Of a stretch of 12,929 nt of DNA, positions 1 to 7,112 are shown one piece after another (position 1 is the stretch's first letter; each line of letters opens with the position of its first letter). The DNA comes from Methanoregula sp. Its GTDB lineage: Archaea > Halobacteriota > Methanomicrobia > Methanomicrobiales > Methanospirillaceae. The DNA is taken from contig PMDE01000124.1 of NCBI GenBank assembly GCA_003154335.1, forward strand, positions 53,992 through 66,920, given 5' to 3'. The notes below the pieces were generated by a model. That model did not search any database and had not been told where the DNA came from. It saw nothing but the letters and a program-made list of their open reading frames with translations. The position numbers and the translations under genes are program-made.

Positions 1-590
1 GGAGCAACATCAGATTTAATCTGTTCGCCAAGGTCGAATCCTTCACGATGTGCCATGATCGCTAATCCGTGATCTCCGATCGTTCCTGAAACAATAATCA
101 TATCACCCGGCATAAGACCGTTGTCACGGACAACCTTTTTTGCAATGCCAATACCTGAGGTATTAATGGCAATACCGTCAATTGCTCCTTTTTCCATTAC
201 TTTGGTGTCACCAGTAACAAGATTTGCACCGGCTTCACCGAGGGCATCATCCATGGAAGCAACAATTCTTGCGAGATCATCAATTTCGAATCCTTCCTCA
301 ATGATCATACCACAAGATAACGCCAGCGGTTTCCCCCCCATCATTGCAAGATCGTTGATGGTCCCACAGATTGCTATCCTCCCAATATCCCCTCCGGGGA
401 AAAAAATAGGGCGGACAATGTGTGAATCTGTCGTAAAAACGACGTTTTCACCGTTCAACGGGATTACAGCCCCATCGTCCATTGCTTCAAGCCCGATCCC
501 TCCGGCATTGTTGTGCTTGAATTTTGTCAGTGTCTGAAGGAGCTCTGCCATGACTTCCCCTCCGGCACCATGCATCATGTTGACCTTCAT
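1..590 (-). CDS. hypE: HypE, hydrogenase maturation protein (5' part, cut by window edge)
   Basis: HypE dehydrates the thiocarbamoyl group on its C-terminal cysteine to a thiocyanate, the cyanide-ligand source for the Fe(CN)2CO centre of NiFe hydrogenases. About 196 N-terminal residues are visible; the family is usually about 330-350, so the C-terminus with the acceptor cysteine lies beyond base 1. Visible hallmarks are the N-terminal glycine-rich MMHGAGGEVM, TTDSHIVRPIFFPGGDIG, and CGTINDLAMMGGKPL, all typical of the PurM/HypE ATP-binding N-domain. The ATG at 588-590 follows the hypA stop after one base, with a GAGGT Shine-Dalgarno inside the hypA 3' end, so hypA and hypE are probably translationally coupled. 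The identification is firm. Confidence 0.95.
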   Translation of the reverse strand, partial: MKVNMMHGAGGEVMAELLQTLTKFKHNNAGGIGLEAMDDGAVIPLNGENVVFTTDSHIVRPIFFPGGDIGRIAICGTINDLAMMGGKPLALSCGMIIEEGFEIDDLARIVASMDDALGEAGANLVTGDTKVMEKGAIDGIAINTSGIGIAKKVVRDNGLMPGDMIIVSGTIGDHGLAIMAHREGFDLGEQIKSDVA

Positions 591-591
591 A

Positions 592-930
592 TTAGTCGTC
601 AACCTCGATTTCTACGCTGGTAACAACAATCTCCCTGCCTTTGATCAGCTCGGGAAGCGAACCACATTTCGGGCAAACAAAAATTTCACATCCGGTATAA
701 CCACACGGACAGTTAGTTTGTGGCGGTATCTCGGTGCATTTGAGTATCGCGGTCTTAAAAAGGGGGTCATCTTCCTTAAGGGTATCAAAAAGAAAAACTA
801 CCTGCTCCGGATTCACCATTGCCATCTTTCCGACTTCGACGCTAATTTTTTTAACATGGCTTGCATTATTCTCTATTGCTGCTTTCCGGGATGTTGCGTA
901 TAAGTCATAGGCAATGGCGTACTCGTGCAT
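592..930 (-). CDS. hypA: HypA, hydrogenase nickel insertion chaperone
   Basis: HypA delivers nickel to the large subunit of NiFe hydrogenases, together with HypB. The start is placed at the second of two adjacent ATGs (928-930). This leaves the family N-terminus Met-His-Glu, in which His2 with the N-terminal amine is a nickel ligand, and puts the GGAGG (plus-strand 934-938) at a sensible spacing. The protein is 112 residues, a normal length. A zinc site is seen as Cys74/Cys76 and Cys86-Pro-Lys-Cys89, with a further Cys81. The first cysteine pair is C-x-C rather than the usual C-x2-C, so Cys81 or Cys76 may shift the zinc ligation. The start overlaps the hypC stop by one base (TGATG), a coupling arrangement. 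No hypB is in the window. Confidence 0.93.
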   Translation of the reverse strand: MHEYAIAYDLYATSRKAAIENNASHVKKISVEVGKMAMVNPEQVVFLFDTLKEDDPLFKTAILKCTEIPPQTNCPCGYTGCEIFVCPKCGSLPELIKGREIVVTSVEIEVDD

Positions 931-1154
931 CATCCCTCCATTGCAGCGTAGACCTGTTTAAACAATTCCCGTGTCTCGAGTCCTTCCTCACGGGAAAGTT
1001 TCTGGATTGCAAAACCTACATGCACCAGAACAAATTCACCGATTTTCACATCAACGAGATCGAGTCTGACTTCTTGTCTGAGATCGCCATAGTCCACAAC
1101 ACCCACATTTCCCTCTTTTATCTCCAGCACTTCCGCAGGAATTGCAACGCACAT
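930..1154 (-). CDS. hypC: HypC/HupF hydrogenase assembly chaperone
   Basis: HypC is a small chaperone that carries the iron centre on HypD and docks it into the hydrogenase large-subunit precursor. The start is set at 1154 because the family needs Met-Cys at the N-terminus, Cys2 being functional after Met removal. The reading begins MCVAIPAEVLEI and gives 74 residues, a typical length. The longer open frame upstream to about 1232 would bury Cys2 and is rejected. A conserved histidine sits in FVLVHVGFAI (His45). First gene of hypC-hypA-hypE. Only a weak purine-rich ribosome site (GAGTG) precedes the start. Confidence 0.93.
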   Translation of the reverse strand: MCVAIPAEVLEIKEGNVGVVDYGDLRQEVRLDLVDVKIGEFVLVHVGFAIQKLSREEGLETRELFKQVYAAMEG

Positions 1155-1200
1155 CGATGGTTCACACTCTTGACTAACCTGTACTGTTGTCATTCGGAAC

Positions 1201-1217
1201 ACATAAAAATAATGATG
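1201..1217 (-). promoter_or_regulatory. Candidate TATA region for the hypCAE operon
   Basis: On the minus strand this reads as an AT tract (ATTATTTTTATGTG) about 50 bases before the hypC ATG. A TATA box here would give a transcript start near 1180 and a leader of about 25 nt. It is the only AT-rich box at a suitable distance, but it is a weak match to the archaeal TATA consensus. Confidence 0.35.
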
Positions 1218-1232
1218 CGATACCTGAACCAA

Positions 1233-1601
1233 GGAAAACCTGTGGAATAGCCAACCCGTTAGCTATGGGGAAATCACGAGATGCCAACACGCTGCAAGCA
1301 GGTCCCGGGGTTCTGTTTTCTTCAGTGTCTCGAAATTTTAAAGAGTGATTCGTGAATCCTCCTTGTCAGAACACTTACTAAAATGAATTAGCCCGGACTA
1401 AAGAACGATTGCTGTTATTTCCCGGACCTGAAGGTTACGACAGGTCAATTTGAAAGCGCAGCCTCCAGGGAACGTCTTTGACAATTTGTTTTATTGATTC
1501 TGAAAAAAATTGGTGGCTGGAATAGCGCAATACTCTTAACTACATCAACCCGTATCTCTTCGTCAGGTTCCTTAACAGAAAACTGCGGAGGACTTTTCTT
1601 A
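1233..1601. other. Gene-free stretch between hypC and tRNA-Ser
   Basis: About 370 bases without a credible gene. An inverted repeat ATAGC/GCTAT with a 9-nt loop occurs around 1247-1265. I see no tRNA-like fold, no convincing box C/D pair and no frame with protein-like composition. The short minus-strand open frame that continues into the tRNA gene is an artefact of the tRNA. Confidence 0.5.
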
Positions 1602-1686
1602 CGCCGGGGAAGAGATTTGAACTCTTGAGGTGCAGGGCACCAGTAGCTTTCAAGGCTACCGCCTTCCCGGACTAGACTACCCCGGC
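1602..1686 (-). tRNA. tRNA-Ser (anticodon UGA)
   Basis: An 85-nt class II tRNA on the minus strand. The 7-bp acceptor stem is GCCGGGG/CCCCGGC with discriminator G. The anticodon stem GTAGC/GCTAC encloses CT-TGA-AA, giving anticodon UGA (serine, UCA codons). The long variable arm GGTGC-CCT-GCACC is diagnostic for serine/leucine class tRNAs. The T arm is AAGAG-TTCAAAT-CTCTT. The 3' CCA is not encoded (the next bases read TAA), so it must be added after transcription. I see no intron. Confidence 0.97.
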
Positions 1687-1708
1687 AATGTTCTATAGGT
1701 TGGGTGTT

Positions 1709-1720
1709 CGATATAAAAAA
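1709..1720 (-). promoter_or_regulatory. TATA box of tRNA-Ser
   Basis: The minus strand reads TTTTTTATATCG, a strong archaeal TATA box. Its centre is about 28 bases upstream of the tRNA 5' end, so transcription can start at or within a few bases of the mature end. Confidence 0.8.
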
Positions 1721-1729
1721 GTCTTCTTT

Positions 1730-1747
1730 ATTCAAAAGAGATTGAAT
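1730..1747 (-). terminator. Stem-loop after the surface-protein gene
   Basis: ATTCAA-AAGAGA-TTGAAT forms a 6-bp stem with a 6-nt loop, starting about 11 bases after the stop codon of the minus-strand surface-protein gene. Bases 1732-1746 match exactly the 3' region of alba (12428-12442), in the same orientation relative to the upstream gene. A terminator or 3'-processing role is inferred; the T-run itself is short. Confidence 0.45.
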
Positions 1748-1758
1748 ATCCTTGTTAT

Positions 1759-2841
1759 TTATTTTCTGTTCCTAATTGCAAGTATGATCGACACCGCTAT
1801 AACACCAAGTACCGGCATGATCGAAGCCTGAGGTGTTTTTGTCGGTGTAGGGGGAGTAGCAGAGGCAAAGGGAAGAGGTACCGCCGGACTTAAAACGATC
1901 GAACTGGCATTTTCTGCATAAACGAAAACTTCGCTGTTCACATCGGTCCGGTATGGGTAAACCTTTATATAGATTGTTTTCCCGGTTCCCAATATCTGAA
2001 TTTTTTCGGGATTCTTATCCATCTGGTTATTTACACTTCGTATGGTACCGTTATCATCGACGTACTCAATTATCCAGTCAACCGAAGACGATGTTTGAAT
2101 GTTAACCTGTCCATATCCGGTTTTTATTGCAAAATATGCAGGATTCACCTGCGAAGCTTTGGTATGAGCGGAAACGATGGAACTCTTTGTTAATGAAGCG
2201 GTTGGCCCTGTCGTAAAATACTGGGGTCCGGTAACCGTAATGATTCGGTTTCCGACATACCCTGTCGCATCAGTAAAACTTACCTCGTAATCTCCTGAAT
2301 CAGTAACCGGTACATCTATTGAAAAACTTCCCTGGTAATTCGTGTTTACATATTGAGGGCCGAAAATAGCTATGTTGTCAGGGCCAAATACCTCTACCTG
2401 AACCCCGGAATTTTCGTCGCCTTTAATCATGCCGGCAATCAAAATCTTCCCGTTGAAATTTTGTGAGAGTGAAGAACTCAGCTGGAGGTCCTCAGAACGA
2501 TCAATCAGGTTTACGACCCGCATAGTGACGGAATTACCATTGCCGTTGGTAGGAACTTCAACTTTATACATACCGGTTTTCAGTCCGGTAGTATCAAAGA
2601 CCGTCCTGAACGTATAATCAGACTGCACATAAACGATTTTACGTTGGATCTCGGTCGTCGTTGTCAGCTGGTAATAGAGCACTATATCAATTGGAGTTCC
2701 GATACCAAATGTGGTCGTCCCATTCACTATGAGGGGTTTTCCTACGGGAAGTGTATCCGGAGCGTTAATGTTTACCTGGTATGCTGAGGCTAATCCCGAG
2801 AGAAAGAGAAGTCCCATCAACAGCAGGACGAACTTTTTCAT
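1759..2841 (-). CDS. Secreted, C-terminally anchored surface protein, function unknown
   Basis: 360 residues. Residues 1-20 are a clear Sec signal peptide (MKKFVLLLMGLLFLSGLASA). Residues 21 to about 325 are rich in beta-prone, Ser/Thr/Asn segments that look like immunoglobulin-like or other beta-sandwich repeats (for instance PDTLPVGKPLIVNGTTTFG), with NGT and NAS N-glycosylation sequons. A Pro/Thr linker (TPPTPTKTPQ) follows at about 329-338, then a hydrophobic segment ending in RNRK (339-360) that would anchor the protein in the membrane, facing outwards. This build (signal, beta domains, PT linker, C-terminal helix, basic tail) is common for Methanomicrobiales envelope proteins. I do not recognise a named domain and assign no enzymatic role. 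It is divergent from RaSEA, whose TATA box abuts its start codon. No ribosome site is visible, so it may be leaderless. Confidence 0.85.
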   Translation of the reverse strand: MKKFVLLLMGLLFLSGLASAYQVNINAPDTLPVGKPLIVNGTTTFGIGTPIDIVLYYQLTTTTEIQRKIVYVQSDYTFRTVFDTTGLKTGMYKVEVPTNGNGNSVTMRVVNLIDRSEDLQLSSSLSQNFNGKILIAGMIKGDENSGVQVEVFGPDNIAIFGPQYVNTNYQGSFSIDVPVTDSGDYEVSFTDATGYVGNRIITVTGPQYFTTGPTASLTKSSIVSAHTKASQVNPAYFAIKTGYGQVNIQTSSSVDWIIEYVDDNGTIRSVNNQMDKNPEKIQILGTGKTIYIKVYPYRTDVNSEVFVYAENASSIVLSPAVPLPFASATPPTPTKTPQASIMPVLGVIAVSIILAIRNRK

Positions 2842-2842
2842 C

Positions 2843-2849
2843 TATATAC
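2843..2849 (+). promoter_or_regulatory. TATA box of the RaSEA gene
   Basis: TATATAC just after the divergent start codon. With the usual 25-27 base distance, transcription would begin around 2870-2874, close to the chosen ATG, implying a leaderless or nearly leaderless mRNA. This explains why no Shine-Dalgarno is seen. Confidence 0.6.
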
Positions 2850-2869
2850 GTTCAACTAGTATGATGTTA

Positions 2870-3859
2870 ATGATTTCTGAAATGACAGAACGTCCCATTG
2901 CGCACTGGAGAGGACAGGAACGGTATGGCAATGAATTACTGGAAAGTCTGACTATTATTTTTAAGAGTGGTGGCTGTTCATGGTCAAAATGCAGGATGTG
3001 CAGTTATCGTCACGAACGATATTCAGGTCAACAACCTGCAGATATTCTCTCCAGGTACCTCAGTGCCCAACTGTCCTGGGTGTTGAACCATTATAACTTC
3101 GAAGAATACCAGATGGTTAAGATCTTTACTTCCGGGAGTTTTTTCGATCCTCAAGAAATACCCCCCGGGTTTCTTTATGAGGTAGCAAAAACCTTCAAAG
3201 GAAAGCTGATTATCGCAGAAACACGTCCTGAATTTATCGAAACTGAAGTCATTTCGCGTTTTATTGATACAATTGATAATGGTAACTGGAAAATACCCCT
3301 TTATTGCGCGATCGGACTCGAAACAAGTAATGACCGCATCAGGGAAAAGAGTATCAACAAAGGTTTTACTTTTTCTGATTTTATAAAATCTGCCGAAATA
3401 TTACATTCAGCAGGCGCTGGAGTCAAGGCATATCTCCTCTTCAAACCGCTTTTTTTAACTGAATCAGAAGCCATGATCGATATGAAAATTTCTATAAAGG
3501 AAGCGATGACCTACGCAGATATCATTTCCATGAACCCTTGTACTGTCCAGCGTTATACTGAACTGGAATATTACTGGAAACGAGGTGCGTATCGTCCACC
3601 TTATCTCTGGAGTGTACTCTCTCTGCTTATGGATGCTCCTGTTCATATTACCTGCGATCCTCTGGGGGGAGGTCAGAAACGGGGACCTCATAACTGTGGC
3701 AAATGTGATTATGAGATTGTCAAAGCTATCCGTGACTATTCTCTTAACGCGGACCGTGACCTGATCCGGACCATGCTTGAAATTCCGTGTAATTGTAAAA
3801 AAGAATGGGAATATGTTCTCTCGTCAGAAAAAAATTATTGCTTGCCATTGACCCTATGA
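2870..3859 (+). CDS. raSEA: Archaeosine biosynthesis radical SAM lyase RaSEA
   Basis: In Euryarchaeota RaSEA acts with ArcS: ArcS attaches lysine to preQ0 at position 15 of tRNA, and RaSEA cleaves the adduct to give archaeosine. The 329-residue protein has an N-terminal radical-SAM cysteine motif, GGCSWSKCRMCSYRHE, with Cys36, Cys41 and Cys44 (C-x4-C-x2-C). Later come FTSGSFFDPQEIP, ETRPEFI and AIGLETSNDRIREKSINKGF, which fit an Elp3-like radical-SAM barrel. The C-terminus has RGPHNCGKCDYE and PCNCKKEWE, a cysteine-rich tail that may hold a second metal site and matches the family I recall as TIGR01210. In-frame ATGs occur at 2861, 2864, 2870 and 2882; 2870 is chosen from the TATA position and 2882 is nearly as likely. 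The longer frame back to 2711 runs antisense through the surface-protein gene and is rejected. No arcS or tgtA is in the window. Confidence 0.82.
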   Translation: MISEMTERPIAHWRGQERYGNELLESLTIIFKSGGCSWSKCRMCSYRHERYSGQQPADILSRYLSAQLSWVLNHYNFEEYQMVKIFTSGSFFDPQEIPPGFLYEVAKTFKGKLIIAETRPEFIETEVISRFIDTIDNGNWKIPLYCAIGLETSNDRIREKSINKGFTFSDFIKSAEILHSAGAGVKAYLLFKPLFLTESEAMIDMKISIKEAMTYADIISMNPCTVQRYTELEYYWKRGAYRPPYLWSVLSLLMDAPVHITCDPLGGGQKRGPHNCGKCDYEIVKAIRDYSLNADRDLIRTMLEIPCNCKKEWEYVLSSEKNYCLPLTL

Positions 3860-3905
3860 AAGGTAATGAAACTGATTCATCCCGATGATAGATAACCAGT
3901 CTCTG

Positions 3906-3910
3906 TTTTT
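3906..3910 (+). terminator. Oligo-T tract after RaSEA
   Basis: A run of five T about 47 bases after the stop codon, in a convergent intergenic region. Archaeal RNA polymerase often stops at such tracts. There is no strong hairpin. Confidence 0.35.
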
Positions 3911-4105
3911 ACAGGATCCTGACCGTTTGATCGGGAAATTTATCGTGTTTTGTGAGATCGGAATATTGTGTTGTTGCACTCCTGAGAATGCTGATTTGCG
4001 GTAGTAAATCATTTAACAAAGCCATTGTATTGTAAAGTAGCAGTATTTTGAGTTAATTTAACCATCATGTCCTGACACCGGTTTAGTGGTGCAGGGAAGA
4101 AAATT

Positions 4106-5344
4106 TTATTTTTTTGCTGTTTTGCATTGAAGCTCAAGTTGTTTTACCAAAAGGGGGAGAAATGTTCCCGCATCAGATACAATGCCAATAGCCTGGGTCG
4201 TACCACGATCCATAAGTTTGGTAAGGGAAGTCGGATTAATATCAACACAGACTGTTTTTACATTTGAAGGCAGGCAGTTGCCTACTGCGATAGAATGCAG
4301 GAGCGTCGCAATCATAAGCACCATGCTGCAGCCTTCGATATGAACTCTCATGGTATCCTGCGCTTCCATAACATCTGTTATAACATCGGGGAGCGGACCG
4401 TCATCTCGAATTGAACCCGCAAGAACAAACGGGACATTATTCATGATGCATTCATACATAATGCCTCCTTTAATTACACCTTTTTCCACTGCTTTTTTTA
4501 TAGAACCGGCACGTAAAATTTCGCTGATCGCGTAAAGGTGATGTTTGTGGCCTCCCATGACTGGTTTCCCTGTAGAGATATCCATCCCTAAAGATGTTCC
4601 ATAGAGATTGTATTCAATATCGTGCGTCGCGAGAGCATTTCCTGCAAACAGGACATCAATGTATCCTTTGCGGATCATTTCAGCAAGCGCAGTATCCGCC
4701 CCGGTATGAATTATGGCAGGTCCTCCAACAATGGCAATCCTCCCTCCTTTCCTGCGGACATCAAGTATTTCCCGTGCGATCTGCGCAATTAATGTCTCGC
4801 TTGGGCGTTCAGGGGAAACAGTACCATGCATGAATTCAAAGGTGCTACTTTCTCTCGGGCGTTCAGGATAACTGACACTCACTCCCTGCTCTCCAACAAC
4901 GACTAACTCATCTTTCTTTATTTTTCCAAGCGCCACTGACCGGGCAATCTTATTTACCGGATCGACAACAATCAGAAAATCCATCTCAATTGGGAAGACC
5001 GGGAGCCATTTCCCGTCAAATTTCACCTGGGTGGGGTTGTTGCTTGTTGTGTAGAAGCCCCGGGGTACGACGCGATCCCATTCTGCCGGAACAAGACAGA
5101 CATCTTTTATTTCAACAGGTCTGGCTCCGAGCCGGTGTAGTTCTGATAAGATCGAAAGAAGTTTTTCCCTGCTGGATGCGGCAATACGGAGGCGGGCATA
5201 ACTGGGGTCGGTTTTTTTCTTACCAATATCGAATACGAGAATCTCGAAATTCCCCCCCATGTCCATGACCCTGTCAAAGAGCTGGGTCATAACACCGGAA
5301 TCGATGATATGACCCTTAAGCTCTATCTCCTGCGATTCGCCCAT
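4106..5344 (-). CDS. Archaeal ornithine cyclodeaminase (LOR/SDH-type, TIGR00300 family)
   Basis: Predicted to convert L-ornithine to L-proline and ammonia with bound NAD, the activity shown for the Methanococcus maripaludis homologue and for the C-terminal part of cyanobacterial AgrE/ArgZ. The 412-residue protein is full length. Residues 1 to about 110 are the LOR/SDH-like domain (IELKGHIIDSG, then PAEWDRVVPRGFYTTSN). Residues 115-180 are a linking segment (PIEMDFLIVVD). A Rossmann-like nucleotide site lies at 200-217 (GGRIAIVGGPAIIHTGA). Conserved stretches follow at 225-275 (LFAGNALATHDIEYNLYGT and GGHKHHLYAI), 312-321 (IRDDGPLPDV) and 366-371 (CVDINP). The cyanobacterial arginine-dihydrolase domain is absent. 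A TATA box at 5371-5377 predicts a leaderless mRNA. It stands alone between convergent RaSEA and cobY. Older databases call this family a conserved hypothetical. Confidence 0.85.
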   Translation of the reverse strand: MGESQEIELKGHIIDSGVMTQLFDRVMDMGGNFEILVFDIGKKKTDPSYARLRIAASSREKLLSILSELHRLGARPVEIKDVCLVPAEWDRVVPRGFYTTSNNPTQVKFDGKWLPVFPIEMDFLIVVDPVNKIARSVALGKIKKDELVVVGEQGVSVSYPERPRESSTFEFMHGTVSPERPSETLIAQIAREILDVRRKGGRIAIVGGPAIIHTGADTALAEMIRKGYIDVLFAGNALATHDIEYNLYGTSLGMDISTGKPVMGGHKHHLYAISEILRAGSIKKAVEKGVIKGGIMYECIMNNVPFVLAGSIRDDGPLPDVITDVMEAQDTMRVHIEGCSMVLMIATLLHSIAVGNCLPSNVKTVCVDINPTSLTKLMDRGTTQAIGIVSDAGTFLPLLVKQLELQCKTAKK

Positions 5345-5370
5345 AATATACTGATCTTGGGTGATGCCCC

Positions 5371-5377
5371 TTAATAT
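5371..5377 (-). promoter_or_regulatory. TATA box of the ornithine cyclodeaminase gene
   Basis: The minus strand reads GCATATTAAGG. The box centre is about 30 bases before the ATG at 5344, placing the transcript start within a few bases of the start codon. No Shine-Dalgarno is visible, consistent with a leaderless message. Confidence 0.5.
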
Positions 5378-5383
5378 GCATTC

Positions 5384-5400
5384 CTGCCCAATATTGGCAG
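5384..5400 (-). repeat. Inverted repeat just upstream of the cyclodeaminase TATA box
   Basis: CTGCC-CAATATT-GGCAG: 5-bp arms around an AT-rich centre, with an offset inner palindrome CCAATATTGG. It lies directly upstream of the TATA box, where an archaeal activator or repressor could bind. No function is shown. Confidence 0.4.
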
Positions 5401-5475
5401 AATCGCGCTTGAATTGAATACTACGGGCATAAAATGGGAGGTTTGACAGCGGGTCAGATCCAGATTTTTATGTTC

Positions 5476-6087
5476 TCATTCCGGTGAATTATTATTTTTT
5501 CTTTTTAAAAAATCTTCAGCTGCGGCCAGATCAGCACGGGTATTTACATTCAGAGCAAGGCCGGGATCATGGATGAGGAGACATACTTCCTGTTGAGGCT
5601 GCTTTATTATATCCCCCCGGAGGATGTTCACTCCAGCCGGATAAGCCTCAATTCCGTCGATTGTTCCAAGATATGGCAAGTCCCGACTGAATCCGGGAAA
5701 AAGATAGGAGGGAACCCACGAGGAGCATGCTTCTTTTCCCGACAAACGATATGATTCAGCAATGAACTGGATACTTTTGCAGGTTACACAGGGTATGTCA
5801 GATACGCAAACAAAAACCGGGTGATGTTCACCAAGGGTTTGAACCGCTTGAATCGTATCTTCAATAAATCCTCTTCCATCTGCATGGCAGCGTTCGATTC
5901 CATTCGCCTTGCACCATTCAAATGTCATCGGAGTCTGGGGTGAAGTCACAACAACTGGATCAAGTCGAGCTGCAGTCAAGGCACGGTGGACATAGGAAAT
6001 CATTGGTGCACCGTAAATCGAAACCAGTGGTTTTTCACCTTTATTAAGCCGGGTCCCCCGGCCTCCTGCCATGATTAAAGCAAGCAT
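5476..6087 (-). CDS. cobY: CobY, GTP:adenosylcobinamide-phosphate guanylyltransferase
   Basis: CobY activates adenosylcobinamide phosphate with GTP to AdoCbi-GDP in the archaeal nucleotide-loop assembly pathway, replacing bacterial CobU. The 203-residue length is right for the family. The nucleotidyltransferase signature is at the N-terminus (MLALIMAGGRGTRLNKGEKP, residues 1-20), and the probable metal-binding Asp97 lies in VCVSDIPC. LGTIDGIEAYPAGVNIL and the C-terminal LALNVNTRADLAAAEDFL are also typical. The ATG lies inside the 3' end of cobD (13-base overlap), so the two are co-transcribed and probably coupled. Another MobA-like transferase is conceivable, but the cobD neighbour argues strongly for CobY. 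Confidence 0.9.
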   Translation of the reverse strand: MLALIMAGGRGTRLNKGEKPLVSIYGAPMISYVHRALTAARLDPVVVTSPQTPMTFEWCKANGIERCHADGRGFIEDTIQAVQTLGEHHPVFVCVSDIPCVTCKSIQFIAESYRLSGKEACSSWVPSYLFPGFSRDLPYLGTIDGIEAYPAGVNILRGDIIKQPQQEVCLLIHDPGLALNVNTRADLAAAEDFLKRKNNNSPE

Positions 6088-7076
6088 GCTGTCAGTGCCT
6101 CAAGAAGAACCCGGTTTTCATCCCGTGTCCGTACGGCTATCCGAATACATGATGGCAGACCGAAAGAAGAGCAGTTGCGTACAAGTATATTTCCGGATGA
6201 CAGTGAGGAACAGAGTGATGCGACATTCTTTCCACAATCTACAAGAATATAATTAGCGGAAGACGGGTTACAGAAGAGGCCAAGATGGTCGACTTCAGAT
6301 GAAAGCCATTCCCGTTCCCGGGCGATTGCAGCCCTCGATTGAACAAGTTCGCCAAGATGATCGAAAGCCTCCATCGCGTAGGCTTCGGCAAAGGCATTTA
6401 CACTCCATGGGGGGCGGGCGACTTCGATCATGTCAATAAGATCAGGATCACCAAAACCGTATCCGAATCTGATTCCGGGAATTGCAAAACTCTTGGTAAG
6501 TGAATGAAGTACAAAAAGATGTGGATCGTCGACATCTACCATACTCTGTGCAGGATCAGATAATTCTATAAAAGCTTCATCACAAAAAAGCAACCCATCC
6601 TGCAATGTTATTTCCTCAAGAAGATCCTCTATCTCACTTTTTTTCTGCAAAATCCCTGTCGGGTTATTGGGGTTGCACTTAAATATTACATCCGCATCGT
6701 GAAAATTTCCAACCCTTTCCGCCCCGGCCAGGTTAGAGGATAGTTCATATTCACCAAATGTTGGAGTTTCGGTAAAAAACTTTTTTTTACAGCCTTTAAG
6801 AAAAACCGAACAGAAAACCCTGATTAGTTCAATGGATCCATTACCGACGCATATCTCCTCAGGAGTCCGGTGGAAAGTTGTCGCAATTTTCCCTTTTAAT
6901 TCATCATATCTATCGTCAGGATAGAATGCCAGGTACTCAGGATCACAATTCCATTCGAAGAAAGGTGGAAATGGATTAATGCTCGCGCTGAAATCAAGTA
7001 CTTTTTTTCTGGATTTTTCGTGCTCCCGCTTACCGGTGCCCCCATGAACCTCGCGTTGTGGAAAACCAGTGACCAA
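6075..7076 (-). CDS. cobD: CobD, L-threonine-O-3-phosphate decarboxylase (PLP enzyme)
   Basis: CobD makes (R)-1-amino-2-propanol phosphate, the linker between corrin ring and nucleotide loop of cobamides. The 333-residue protein is a class I/II PLP fold: the N-terminal HGG (11-13), LDFSASINPF (27-36), CNPNNPTG (134-141) and CDEAF (165-169) with the PLP-pyridine Asp166, the Schiff-base Lys195 in HSLTKSFAIPGIRFGYG, and Arg203. Histidinol-phosphate aminotransferase is the closest alternative; overlap with cobY decides for CobD. The start codon is TTG (7074-7076), preceded by AGGGA at five bases spacing. The only nearby ATG (7043-7045) is out of frame and would lose the HGG motif. The C-terminal extension described for the bifunctional Methanosarcina mazei enzyme is absent, so the source of threonine phosphate is not shown here. 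Confidence 0.88.
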   Translation of the reverse strand: MVTGFPQREVHGGTGKREHEKSRKKVLDFSASINPFPPFFEWNCDPEYLAFYPDDRYDELKGKIATTFHRTPEEICVGNGSIELIRVFCSVFLKGCKKKFFTETPTFGEYELSSNLAGAERVGNFHDADVIFKCNPNNPTGILQKKSEIEDLLEEITLQDGLLFCDEAFIELSDPAQSMVDVDDPHLFVLHSLTKSFAIPGIRFGYGFGDPDLIDMIEVARPPWSVNAFAEAYAMEAFDHLGELVQSRAAIAREREWLSSEVDHLGLFCNPSSANYILVDCGKNVASLCSSLSSGNILVRNCSSFGLPSCIRIAVRTRDENRVLLEALTACLL

Positions 7077-7112
7077 AATAATCCCTATTTCTCTGAAATA
7101 TTTGGATTAGAT

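Noticed and set aside
121..903. Plus-strand open frames over the hyp genes
   Set aside because: They are antisense shadows of hypE and hypA, which have full family signatures on the minus strand.
1445..1735. A 96-codon minus-strand open frame
   Set aside because: It runs straight through the tRNA-Ser gene and its promoter and has no protein-like composition or ribosome site.
2711..2869. N-terminal extension of RaSEA
   Set aside because: The extra 53 codons are antisense to the signal-peptide region of the surface-protein gene and lie upstream of the predicted TATA box at 2843-2849.
3855..3935. Possible box C/D guide RNA (GATGATA and CTGA motifs) after RaSEA
   Set aside because: The distance between the C-like and D-like boxes (about 28 nt) is too long and the terminal stem is missing. 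The motifs are short enough to be chance.
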